Shown in pieces: positions 7,001 through 14,016 of a stretch of 14,888 bases of DNA. The stretch is from contig DAME01000007.1 of NCBI GenBank assembly GCA_002499545.1, positions 1-14,888 on the forward strand, given 5' to 3'. The DNA is from Euryarchaeota archaeon UBA88 (GTDB lineage Archaea > Thermoplasmatota > Poseidoniia > Poseidoniales > Poseidoniaceae). Positions within the stretch are counted from its first letter, which is position 1. Every line of letters starts with the position of its first letter. The translations under genes and the position numbers were made by a program. The notes under the pieces are model-generated. The model made no database searches and was not told the origin of the DNA. It saw only the letters and a list, made by a program, of their open reading frames with translations.

Positions 7001-9134
7001 AGGAACAACTGTGACTCCCTCGTATGCTGGGGCGTATGTGACCCTTGTTGAATCAACCTACACCAACAGCAACGGTGTTGAGATGACCGGCATCGGCCTC
7101 AACTTTGGAGTTGCCACAGTCGGTAGCATCGCCCTTGGCGGTCTTGAACAAGTGACATCATTCGCTGGCCTACCAGTCTACAGCGCTACAACCAGCGAGA
7201 GCGGCCTCACTACCATTACAATCACGCCCACTGGGATTTCTGAATCATCGTACACCGTCACAGGCGGCATTGCCCCAGTAAACCTTGGAGAGGTTCCTTT
7301 CCCAGATATCGCCGAAGAGGCATGGGGCGAGGAAGAGATATTCACCCTTGATTTCGAAGCAGGTGACACCTCGCGAAACTACGAAATTCGTTTGGGGGCT
7401 CCAATCAGTATAATTGGCCTCACAGTTGTCCATGAAGAGGAACTTTTCCCCGAAGCAATGCATGTTGGACTGATACTTTCTAACCCAACTGAACTTGAAC
7501 TCACTGGCTCGCTTGGTCCAGGTCAGACTACGAACATTGCACTTGAGGGAGACAATGCATCCCGTATTTTGGCAGTTGCATCACCAAGTGACGGATTTGA
7601 CCCTGCTTCAATCGATTTCTCGTCGTTCACCGATCTCATTTACTCTGAAGGCGTTCGCAACGAAATAGGCTGGATTGCAGTCGACAAAAAAATGGAACAG
7701 GTCTGCGAAGAATTGGAAATTTGGACTGATTGGGGTTGGGATGAATCGACTGGTCAGGGCAGTGAAGTACTTAGCATCGGTGTTTACAATGAACGTGATA
7801 ATCACTTCATGTCCACGCCTGAACCGATCGTGAGCAATGCTGTTCTCTACAATTCCGAAACCGGAGATATAGTTGAACCATCAAGCGACTGGGATGGTAG
7901 TGACGGCAGCTCGATGAGGGTGGCGAACTTCCCATACGATGAATCGGTACAATATACCTTTGAAACGCGCTCAAGTTTCAATTCAACCGCAGATATTTGG
8001 TTTGAAGAAGAATCGGATGATGAAGGCTACACATACATGTCCATGTACACGGACAGTACGGTTCTGTGCACTGGTGAATCAATTCAATCAGAAGATGAAA
8101 TATTTGAAGAGTTTGAAGACTTCTTTGGCGATTTGAATTCAATTGCCTGGGGTCTGGGCTCGAGCGTTGACCTCGCCCTGCCGTTGCTCTCATCACCGAC
8201 GGACAGTTACACCGTGTTGGCGATTGCTCAAGTGGGAGAAGGCGAATCTGCAACTCTTACAGTTGGTATCGGAAACAAGGTTGCTGAAGTGAACCCTGAA
8301 CCTCCAACAATGGAAAACTTGACCATGATTTTCAATCCGCCAAACCCGTCGGTTGGAGACACGGTTTTGATTACCGTGACTGACCCTGCTGGTCAGCCAG
8401 TAGGCGACCTGTCGGTACTCGTGACGCAGGACAACGCCACCCTGTTCAGCATTGTACTCAACGAAAACGGACAAACATCGTTCATGATTCTTGAAGGTGA
8501 GTCACGAATTCGAATATCAGGTGGGTTGTACAATCCAATTGAATTCACGATCACCGCTACCGCTAATGGAATCGTCGATGAAGACGGCCAAATGTTACCC
8601 GGTGATGCTGATGGTGATGGCGTTGGTGACGAAATTGACCAATTCCCTAACGACCCCGATGAATCAATGGATTCAGATGGCGATGGCGTTGGTGATAACC
8701 TCGATGTATTCCCCAACGATGCGAACGAATCAGCCGACTCAGACGGTGATGGAATCGGTGATAATGCTGACCCAGATACGGCGTCTTCAGGTTCATCGTC
8801 GTCTTCCATGAACGCAGTTTTCATCGGAGTCGGTGTACTCGCAGTCATTGTTCTTCTCGGCGTCATGATGGTTCTCCGTCGCGGCAGCGGTGAAGAGGAT
8901 TGGAGCGAAAACGACTACACTGAATCAAAGTTTGATGCGTTTGAAAACCAATTTGGAGCACCCGCAGTAGCAAGTGCTCCGCCCTCCGCACCTCCGATGA
9001 GAAGCCCTTCAACCCCCCCAAATTCACTGATTGGTGAAATGCGCGATGGTTACGAAATCTGTGAGTATCCGGCTGCTTCAAACGCCTGGTGGTACAGAGA
9101 CCAAGCCACCGGTCAATGGACCAAGTGGGAATAA
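4071..9134 (+). CDS. Giant surface-anchored protein with acidic, PKD-like, Ig-like and thrombospondin type 3 regions
   Basis: This 1687-residue protein begins with a clear signal peptide (MKQRALFLIALMACMSISPAIAS). In order it then shows: an extracellular region with beta-sandwich character; a largely helical region (about residues 150-480); a run of Asp/Glu (about 486-516); a long beta-rich portion with a CxxC at RACEQCDD; a PKD-like domain around residues 845-900 with the hallmark WGDGTTE (Trp859-Gly-Asp-Gly) and a later HEY; an Ig/CnaB-like domain at about 1408-1500; three calcium-loop repeats at about 1514-1569; and a Ser-rich linker. A membrane helix spans about 1583-1604, followed by RR and a tail of about 80 residues that should be cytoplasmic. 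The tail has a Pro/Ala/Ser linker and ends in WWYRDQATGQWTKWE. The layout suggests an adhesin, S-layer-associated or matrix protein. No protease or hydrolase motif was recognised. The RND-type gene follows after 41 bases. Confidence 0.9.
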   Translation: MKQRALFLIALMACMSISPAIASIAAPNASEESQGTTSHLSIDGFVTTKFASTGSVVDIFAHTRGHSAETVVTGDILRYEVSPLDFIVNSALPGEGVSVGVVVLEPQGVHEDDSNTMVWHGTYTIPASSIGGVFGATISAEEGTMMVSDSPTQLSNLLIEQFETVFQAIDHAWDSANPLGDMNEVFTGLESTATQNGDWAYFVDTASQGSGVGGSAQLWNSMLDAGHDQYDMSGGANFLEALMEFLDSDDVEAGLALVTGLLMYGDEFPLPQTMDDFADVADYLQGFNAIENFTRFEGTGEFSAAYDALVGSSQWTNMEAALDNIANGVKPLESAQTILHNIALIAVSNHPQAVIDGLTAYVQPLIDEDVESMTPFQKLILRWAEMGDPAINDLDGDDVPDEITWEYELLLQTSEGQAWTAKMASESNWVNDAFSDFNNLPEDMIDVLVTSFEDPVWEQTGQVLTDFVVWLENASGADRDYYWPEYDDDEGEESDEDENDDDENDDQGSDEDGEEDRGPPVFDFAPISTSYYDPHVLELGITVVVWSDDSSNYPENVPMSMTNSAGETVSTVLTRACEQCDDYNGILTAQNIESTEWILSQPIENWDSDSIQDARFEIEFLRPSILEAMTYEGIDETFIVSALGVLVDQEEIVPADVAFDIDTVTYDSSGTVQGAEVDIAVLRISPQNALSAFSSLEPEGDFMISTMEPTESSNGELMGMYSGDDIDGVFEVEINPAYGSTDEGNLDDQVVHQNSYSTSGDATGWDLTSYLNNLPLDERGIVEVTTSATTTSGLEFSYVQEMPLPGTGSCVSSTMSAWDTSSNSVFFEGYYESPWVSYGEDDDYVEYEHVNLNSVEIDWGDGTTESVEEGDSSSHEYDSEDGQDIYDITVTFHFGDAPLFTYEHDFVYKEYDGLENTNEDGDTYYDGWSISGSDFCNLQGSQRSSSPSAEIVNTLITEGPFEVHSEDIFTTDSDGIAGTTVTPSYAGAYVTLVESTYTNSNGVEMTGIGLNFGVATVGSIALGGLEQVTSFAGLPVYSATTSESGLTTITITPTGISESSYTVTGGIAPVNLGEVPFPDIAEEAWGEEEIFTLDFEAGDTSRNYEIRLGAPISIIGLTVVHEEELFPEAMHVGLILSNPTELELTGSLGPGQTTNIALEGDNASRILAVASPSDGFDPASIDFSSFTDLIYSEGVRNEIGWIAVDKKMEQVCEELEIWTDWGWDESTGQGSEVLSIGVYNERDNHFMSTPEPIVSNAVLYNSETGDIVEPSSDWDGSDGSSMRVANFPYDESVQYTFETRSSFNSTADIWFEEESDDEGYTYMSMYTDSTVLCTGESIQSEDEIFEEFEDFFGDLNSIAWGLGSSVDLALPLLSSPTDSYTVLAIAQVGEGESATLTVGIGNKVAEVNPEPPTMENLTMIFNPPNPSVGDTVLITVTDPAGQPVGDLSVLVTQDNATLFSIVLNENGQTSFMILEGESRIRISGGLYNPIEFTITATANGIVDEDGQMLPGDADGDGVGDEIDQFPNDPDESMDSDGDGVGDNLDVFPNDANESADSDGDGIGDNADPDTASSGSSSSSMNAVFIGVGVLAVIVLLGVMMVLRRGSGEEDWSENDYTESKFDAFENQFGAPAVASAPPSAPPMRSPSTPPNSLIGEMRDGYEICEYPAASNAWWYRDQATGQWTKWE
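8610..8777 (+). repeat. 22-residue (66-base) tandem calcium-binding repeats, thrombospondin type 3-like
   Basis: Three tandem units start at 8610, 8676 and 8742, exactly 66 bases apart, and the third is partial. Each begins DGDG(V/I)GD; the first two continue with a D.FPND..ES segment. The alternating Asp pattern (DxDxDG) is the calcium-coordinating loop of thrombospondin type 3 repeats. The repeats form a stiff linker just outside the membrane helix of the surface protein. Confidence 0.85.
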
Positions 9135-9175
9135 CCGAGAATACGCACCTCTTGGTTTTGGAGTGAAACAACTTC

Positions 9176-11395
9176 ATGACCAAGAGTGAAGGAGCGATGA
9201 GCATGGAGGCGAAGCGAGTCCGAGCGATTCTCTTGGCTTCACTGATCATTGGAACGCTCCTGCTCACCGTCTTTCCAGTGGACCCGCAAATGTCAACTGA
9301 GGTGATGTTTGACGACGAGGTAACCCAGCAACGCAAAGCCGATATTGTCGGAGGTGAATCGGGTGCTTCTCTTGTTCTACGGGTGACCCACGACGATTCA
9401 ACAAGCCTCATGTTCCCGATTTCCAGAGTACAAACATTACTTGAAATCGAACGCGAAGCAATGGCAGGTACCAATCCAGACACGTCGTGGCACACGAACA
9501 GTATCACACTTGATCGGATTCAAACGCCGTTCACTCTGTGGGATACCGCCTTTGAATCAAGAAATCGTTCACTTTCGGAGGCCGACGGGTGGAGCGATGT
9601 CCTTCAGCCACTGATGGAAGAGGGATGGTGCGGGAAAAATGCCACATCAGCAGAATCGTCCGCCTTTGAATCGAGTTTGCTGTTGCTTCCAAATGATGCA
9701 GACCTCGGTGTCGCATGTCCTTCCATGCCAGGGCAATACGCTCACCAACCCCCAACTTCGAATGAACTGCTGTGGATGGTATGGATTGGTGAGAACCAGT
9801 CCAATACCAACTGGTCTGAATTGGAAGTCTGGGCAGACAAGTTGAGTGAATCAACCGAGTACACCTTTGAAGCGGTTGGCGTAAACATGCTGTTTGCAAA
9901 GTCGAAAGAATTAGCCGTTACTGAGCTGAAGGCAGTTATGATCCCACTGGCTTTACTGCTGTGTTTGGCACTTTGTATCGGACTACGAGACCCACTTCTC
10001 GCTGGGGCAACGCTTGGTAGTGCGGGGCTTGTCATTGGAGCGGAAATGGGCATTCTTTCCATGTTTGGTTATACTTTTTCAGTGGTTGACGGTATTGCAG
10101 TCCCCATCATCATGGGTGTTGCCGTAGACGGTGCATTCTGGTACTGCCGTTCATCACACAGCGTAGAAGCGGTTCGTAAAATGTTGTTTGTTGCTATGCT
10201 TACCACGATTGCAGCGGTTTCACTTGCGTTCTTTTCACCAATTCGCGTTCAGCGTTCGTTAGCGTTGGTAATGGTGATTGGCATTTTCCTTGACTGGCTT
10301 GTCACGCGCTATCTATTGGAACAGTTCTTCGTCGCTCGACGCAAGGATTTAGCCACAGTTTCAACAGTAAGTAAAGCCCTCAACCAGCCGGCATTTGGTG
10401 TGTTGTGGCCCGCCTTACTGCTCCTGCTTGCTGCAATCGCCTTCGCATCACCTGGCGGGGTCGAAGTGTTGGATGTTGAGCAATTCCTTCCAGCCGACGA
10501 CCCAGCGATTCAAGAACTGAGGCAGATGGAAGACGAATACATTTTGGCATCGAGCACCGATACTTGGATTCTCCTTGAAATCGATGGGGACTCGACCACT
10601 GATTATGACGCAGTCATTGAATTTCAAACCCAATTGAGCAATCACCCGAGCATCATTGCGCTTGATACGGGGCTGTCGCAATCGAAATTGATGGTTGGCA
10701 TTCCGGTATCAACCACTATCAATGCTACCATCGATTCCGTGTTTGAGTCCTCCTCCATTGATTCTTTGCTGGTCAAAGATTCTCGCCTCCAAAGCAACCA
10801 AGAGACCTATGCAGTTGTGATAGTGACCTACCTCGACGGTCAAAACACCGATGCAGCACTCGCCTTCAATGATGATGTTCGATCCTTGCTTGAAGAGATG
10901 CAATTGACGGGTAACATTGGCGGGAATTTGGCGGTTGGCGCTGAGGCTGCCACTTCATTTGACGAATCGAGGGTGACGCAGATTTTCGGTGCAGGTATTG
11001 CAGTGTTCCTGGTCGCTATGTACGTGTTACGCTCCCCTCAAAAGGCTCTCCGTATTGCGGTTGGAACGGTGGCGGTCGGTGCGGCCGTCGACGGACTTGC
11101 CAGCACGTTTGGAGGAAGAGGGGTCGGGTCAGCACCCGCCGTCTTGCTTGGAATGGGCTTTGCAGCTGACTATCTCTCGCATTCAAGCAGTTCAGACCAT
11201 CGACCAACTTCAAGCGATCACGCTGCTCGTTGGTGGTCAGCTTTTTCTTCGATGAGTGTGTTTCTTCTCATTGCGTTCACCACATTTCCTCCAGCGAGCG
11301 AAACCGGACGGCTCCTCTCGGTGAGCATCCTCTGTTCCGTAGTTCTCGCAACTGCTTTATCGCTGTACCAGACCTCAAGCGATGAAGAAGAGTGA
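9176..11395 (+). CDS. RND/MMPL-superfamily membrane transporter
   Basis: This 739-residue protein has the duplicated topology of RND proteins. Helix 1 is at about 17-35, a large extracytoplasmic domain runs to about 250, and helices 2-6 lie at about 252-380. Helix 7 is at about 407-425, a second external domain runs to about 600, and helices 8-12 lie at about 602-731. Helix 4 carries MGVAVDGAFWY (Asp318) and its counterpart in the second half carries GFAADYLSH (Asp665), matching the paired acidic motif of MMPL-type exporters. Substrates could be lipids, hydrophobic molecules or envelope components. The first external domain holds Cys152 and Cys181, a possible disulfide. GGAGTGA at 9160-9166 supports the ATG at 9176. 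The ATG at 9203, with AAGGAG before it, is an equally good alternative and would remove nine residues. The 41-base gap from the giant protein gene contains no AT box, so co-transcription is likely. Confidence 0.88.
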   Translation: MTKSEGAMSMEAKRVRAILLASLIIGTLLLTVFPVDPQMSTEVMFDDEVTQQRKADIVGGESGASLVLRVTHDDSTSLMFPISRVQTLLEIEREAMAGTNPDTSWHTNSITLDRIQTPFTLWDTAFESRNRSLSEADGWSDVLQPLMEEGWCGKNATSAESSAFESSLLLLPNDADLGVACPSMPGQYAHQPPTSNELLWMVWIGENQSNTNWSELEVWADKLSESTEYTFEAVGVNMLFAKSKELAVTELKAVMIPLALLLCLALCIGLRDPLLAGATLGSAGLVIGAEMGILSMFGYTFSVVDGIAVPIIMGVAVDGAFWYCRSSHSVEAVRKMLFVAMLTTIAAVSLAFFSPIRVQRSLALVMVIGIFLDWLVTRYLLEQFFVARRKDLATVSTVSKALNQPAFGVLWPALLLLLAAIAFASPGGVEVLDVEQFLPADDPAIQELRQMEDEYILASSTDTWILLEIDGDSTTDYDAVIEFQTQLSNHPSIIALDTGLSQSKLMVGIPVSTTINATIDSVFESSSIDSLLVKDSRLQSNQETYAVVIVTYLDGQNTDAALAFNDDVRSLLEEMQLTGNIGGNLAVGAEAATSFDESRVTQIFGAGIAVFLVAMYVLRSPQKALRIAVGTVAVGAAVDGLASTFGGRGVGSAPAVLLGMGFAADYLSHSSSSDHRPTSSDHAARWWSAFSSMSVFLLIAFTTFPPASETGRLLSVSILCSVVLATALSLYQTSSDEEE

Positions 11396-11402
11396 ATCAG
11401 TT

Positions 11403-12239
11403 TCAAGGTTCAGTGGTTGGGTCCCAGCCAGATACATAGTTCTCTTCCAGAGCGAGAATTGCATCCATTTCTTCAGATATATCAACTTCAAGCGATGCAA
11501 GATTTTCGATGATGCGCTCAGGATTGCTGGACTTAGGAATGGTGATGCATCCTTGGTCGTAGCAGAACTTGATGGCCACCTGTGCTGGAGTACAACCGAG
11601 GCGTTGTGCGATTTCAGCCAATTGCGGGTCGTCTACTTTGTGACCTCGAGCGAGTGGCGAATAGGCCATCACCTTTGCACCAGCGTCTTCGATGGCTTGT
11701 TTCAGTTGAGGGCGTTGGAGCCACGGATTGAACTCAACCTGATTGACACACGGCATGTAGGATGCGTAGTCTTTCATCGCTTCCAAATGTGCAGCACCGT
11801 AGTTAGAAACTCCGATGGCTTTGACCCAACCCTGCTCCAAGCAGTGCTCCATGGCTTTCCACACCGGCATGCGGTGTTCGGGGTCTTCCGGTGGAGCATG
11901 AACGAGGTAGAGGTCGATGTATTCCATGTCAAGGAGTTCAAGCGATTTCTTGCAGTGTTCAAGCGTGTCTTCATAGCCGGTAGCATGACCACGTCGGAGT
12001 TTCGTGGTAATGAACACTGAATCACGGTTAACGCCTGATTCCTTGATTGCTTGGCCCACTTCGGATTCGTTAGCGTACACACGTGCTGTATCGATGTGAG
12101 TATAACCTGCATCAAGCGCATTCAAGACCGAAGACTTGCATTCTCCACCTTCTGACATGAGGAAAACGCCGAGGCCGAATTGCGGGATTTCATGAGGGTA
12201 GGCTTCGTTTCCTTCTGGCGTCCGATGGCTGATGCGCAT
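11403..12239 (-). CDS. Aldo/keto reductase
   Basis: This 278-residue protein is a complete aldo/keto reductase, an NADPH-dependent TIM-barrel enzyme reducing aldehydes or ketones to alcohols. The catalytic tetrad is present: Asp50 and Tyr55 (HIDTARVYANE), Lys80 (TTKLRRG) and His114 (YLVHAPPEDP). Other family marks are GVSNYG at 143-148, QVEFNPW at 167-173, YSPLARG at 193-199, and IPKSSNPERIIEN at 234-246, which contacts the 2'-phosphate of NADPH. The length is typical of the bacterial and archaeal 2,5-diketogluconate reductase-like subgroup; the physiological substrate is unknown. GGTAGATC just before the ATG at 12239 resembles an archaeal Shine-Dalgarno sequence. The gene is convergent with the RND gene, with 7 bases between stops, so the two transcripts must overlap at their 3' ends. 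Confidence 0.95.
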   Translation of the reverse strand: MRISHRTPEGNEAYPHEIPQFGLGVFLMSEGGECKSSVLNALDAGYTHIDTARVYANESEVGQAIKESGVNRDSVFITTKLRRGHATGYEDTLEHCKKSLELLDMEYIDLYLVHAPPEDPEHRMPVWKAMEHCLEQGWVKAIGVSNYGAAHLEAMKDYASYMPCVNQVEFNPWLQRPQLKQAIEDAGAKVMAYSPLARGHKVDDPQLAEIAQRLGCTPAQVAIKFCYDQGCITIPKSSNPERIIENLASLEVDISEEMDAILALEENYVSGWDPTTEP

Positions 12240-12367
12240 GGATCTACCAACAGGTGGAGACTGATGAATCCGTCGCTCAAAAAAGGCAGAATGGTATCCC
12301 AGTCATGTTCGTTGGATGCGTTGAGGACCCGTGTGTTTGGATTGAATATTTGTTTACTCGTTCTGCT

Positions 12368-12467
12368 TCAAGCCTCTTCCTCAGCGGGCTCATGGTTCAA
12401 GTACAGGTACCCAGTAACGACCATTCCAACCAACCATCCTCCGGATTCAAGATGTTTTTATTTCCAT
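12368..12467 (-). pseudogene. Candidate 32-residue single-helix membrane protein split by a one-base frameshift
   Basis: On the minus strand an ATG at 12467 opens MEIKTS and stops. Reading one base out of phase from the A run onward gives LESGGWLVGMVVTGYLYLN followed by HEPAEEEA and a TGA at 12368-12370. Removing one A from the five-A run just after the start would join them into one 32-residue protein: a short polar start, a hydrophobic helix ending in aromatic residues, and an acidic tail. The total span of 100 bases equals 33 codons plus one base. An AT box at 12516-12532 lies about 50-65 bases upstream and a T run lies downstream, so it would form its own transcript. It could be a real frameshift, a sequencing error in a homopolymer, or coincidence. 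An in-phase internal ATG at 12424 gives only 18 residues. Confidence 0.35.
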
Positions 12468-12515
12468 AATTTTACTTCATCCAATGGAATTAAATGGGCA
12501 AGGCGAGTGTGTGCG

Positions 12516-12532
12516 ATTTTTTTAAAAATTTA
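12516..12532. promoter_or_regulatory. AT-rich promoter-like box in the intergenic region
   Basis: ATTTTTTTAAAAATTTA is nearly self-complementary and the most AT-rich stretch of the spacer. On the minus strand it is well placed to start a transcript about 25 bases before the candidate small gene. On the plus strand it lies about 160 bases before mscS and is less likely to be that gene's core promoter. Confidence 0.3.
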
Positions 12533-12641
12533 CCAAAGTACTCCGAAACACGTTCACAAAAGGTTCATCGATAGTGAAGGTTAATTTTTGTCTTCGATAG
12601 AGTCGCTTGGTTTCATCATACATTTCTTACTGCAAACGATA

Positions 12642-12654
12642 CTATCATGAACGG
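12642..12654 (+). promoter_or_regulatory. Repeated motif CTATCATGAACGG, copy 1, upstream of mscS-type gene
   Basis: This 13-mer recurs exactly at 14685-14697 upstream of the next start of a transcription unit. Its last base lies 35 bases before the mscS ATG. The core TCATGA is palindromic. The AACGA sequence just upstream is also shared with the distant copy, though the spacing differs by one base. It is a candidate operator or promoter element. Confidence 0.55.
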
Positions 12655-12662
12655 GTTACCTT

Positions 12663-12672
12663 TCATGAACGG
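12663..12672 (+). promoter_or_regulatory. Repeated motif TCATGAACGG, copy 2, upstream of mscS-type gene
   Basis: This second 10-base exact copy lies 18 bases after the first, start to start, and runs directly into the AAGGAGAGG ribosome-binding site (12674-12682). A protein bound here could block ribosome loading or transcription start, or cooperate with copy 1. Confidence 0.5.
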
Positions 12673-12689
12673 TAAGGAGAGGGCCCGTT

Positions 12690-13994
12690 ATGACGCAACT
12701 CGATGATGCTGTTCAAACATTGAACGAGCTTAATGCATGGATGCAATGGTCTGTTGGGGCGCTTGCCACATTCATGTCAGTGGTAATCATACGATGGGTC
12801 ATGAATAAAGTCGTGCTAGATTTCGTAAGGAAAACCTCGTTTGAATGGGATGACAAGCTCTACCAACCCGTGACCAAGCGAATCTATACGTTTGTTTTTA
12901 TCATTGGAGCACTGTTTACAATGATGTGGGTCTTGGGTGAAGACCACTCCCTGGTTGAATCCTCAGACCCGCTCTTTCAGGCGACGTTTATCTTACTTTC
13001 AACTTCGCTTGTGAGCGTGGCGCTCAAGGTGATGATTCCAGTCATCATGGACCGATTCTCTGAACCTTCAAGCGTAACCGTTTCGGGTAGTAATTCACTC
13101 ATCATCTTCCTGTTCAGAGCAGGCGTTTGGTTTGGTGGACTGTATCTTGCCTTTTCCGAATTAGGCATCGAATTGTTCGGTGTTCTCGCTTCATTAGCCG
13201 TCTTTTCACTGATTATTGGTCTGGCAATGCAGCAGACGCTTGGAAACATCGTCAACTCGTTCATGCTTGCTCTTGACCAACCGTTCGAAGTCGGCGACCG
13301 AATTGAAGTGGAAGGAAAGATGGGTTCAGTTGTTTCAGTTGGCATACTTTCGACAAAGATTCTCACCCATGAAGAAAACTTGGTTGTTATTCCAAACAAC
13401 AGTTTGGTCAATTCTACAGTCATTAACCACGCTCGTGGCGGTGGAGATGGAGTTGGCCGTCGTATCTCTTTAGTCCAAGACATTGGCGTTGGATACAGCG
13501 AAGATATCGACCATGTCAAGTATACGATTCTCACTCTCATGAGAGAATGTCCGTTTATTATCACAAAACCGGAACCGCGAGTTTTACTCATTGAACTTGG
13601 CGACTTTTCCAAGGTTTTTCGGATGTATGGTTGGGTGGATGACTACACGGATGAATTTGTCGCTCGGGATTGGTTGCTCAAGAATCTCGACGAGCATTTC
13701 AAGCGCGAAGGAATCGATATTCCATTCCCTACTTCGGTTGAAATCAGCGCTGAAAGTGCACCTGCACTGAACCAACGACGAAAGAATACCAGCGTACGAA
13801 AGGCACGGATGCAGATGATCAAAGAAGATAAGCAACTGGTCAAAGAACGCGCTGCAGCAAAGGAAGATATCGAATTCATTACTGAACGATTGAAGAAGGT
13901 TGATTTAGATAAGAAAGAGCGAACTATGCTCGAAGAAGACCTTCGTGAACTCAACAGTGTTCTCTCTATGTTTGAAGCTGGTGGCGAGGATTAA
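12690..13994 (+). CDS. MscS-family mechanosensitive ion channel
   Basis: This 434-residue protein is a small-conductance mechanosensitive channel homologue that should release solutes when membrane tension rises during hypo-osmotic shock. Hydrophobic helices lie at about 20-43, 64-83, 97-120 and 136-157. The pore helix at about 161-194 carries the family pattern VFSLIIGLAMQQTLGNIVN. The beta domain follows with FEVGDRIEVEGKMGSVVSVG (199-218) and the VVIPNNSLVNSTVINHAR segment (232-249). The alpha/beta domain ends at IDIPFPTS (342-349). Five helices rather than three and a charged coiled-coil tail at about 372-430 set it apart from E. coli MscS (286 residues). AAGGAGAGG, 7 bases before the ATG, strongly supports the start. 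It is followed closely by the HTH regulator gene, probably in one operon. Confidence 0.93.
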   Translation: MTQLDDAVQTLNELNAWMQWSVGALATFMSVVIIRWVMNKVVLDFVRKTSFEWDDKLYQPVTKRIYTFVFIIGALFTMMWVLGEDHSLVESSDPLFQATFILLSTSLVSVALKVMIPVIMDRFSEPSSVTVSGSNSLIIFLFRAGVWFGGLYLAFSELGIELFGVLASLAVFSLIIGLAMQQTLGNIVNSFMLALDQPFEVGDRIEVEGKMGSVVSVGILSTKILTHEENLVVIPNNSLVNSTVINHARGGGDGVGRRISLVQDIGVGYSEDIDHVKYTILTLMRECPFIITKPEPRVLLIELGDFSKVFRMYGWVDDYTDEFVARDWLLKNLDEHFKREGIDIPFPTSVEISAESAPALNQRRKNTSVRKARMQMIKEDKQLVKERAAAKEDIEFITERLKKVDLDKKERTMLEEDLRELNSVLSMFEAGGED

Positions 13995-14016
13995 GGGGCG
14001 TGAGATCGTGAATTCG

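Larger units (their letters stand above)
12240..12689. other. 450-base intergenic region between aldo/keto reductase and mscS-type gene
   Basis: No full-length gene is visible here. Longer open frames on the plus strand lack recognisable composition or start signals. From left to right the region holds: a six-T run on the minus strand (12279-12284), a possible terminator; a candidate frameshifted small gene (12368-12467, minus); an AT-rich box (12516-12532); a second AT stretch (TTAATTTTT at 12581-12589); CATACATTT (12617-12625), a possible TATA box for mscS; and two copies of the TCATGAACGG motif just before the mscS ribosome-binding site. Confidence 0.6.

Noticed and set aside
8478..8487. 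A near match (9 of 10) to the TCATGAACGG motif on the minus strand
   Set aside because: It lies inside the giant-protein coding region and differs at one position; a single near match in this length is expected by chance.
8863..9507. A 214-codon minus-strand open frame spanning the giant-protein end and RND start
   Set aside because: It crosses the boundary of two well-supported genes on the opposite strand and shows Arg/Ser-rich shadow composition.
11382..12020. A 212-codon plus-strand open frame across the aldo/keto reductase gene
   Set aside because: It lies antisense to a gene with a complete catalytic tetrad and has an unnatural Cys/Phe/His/Arg-rich composition with no recognisable motif.
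12180..12584. A 134-codon plus-strand open frame over the intergenic spacer
   Set aside because: It begins inside the aldo/keto reductase gene in antisense, lacks a ribosome-binding site and has no coherent hydrophobic or domain pattern.
12647..12706. A 19-codon open frame (MNGLPFMNGKERARYDATR) overlapping the mscS start
   Set aside because: It arises because the TCATGAACGG repeat contains ATG. It is out of frame with mscS and has no ribosome-binding site, so it is probably a by-product of the regulatory motif.
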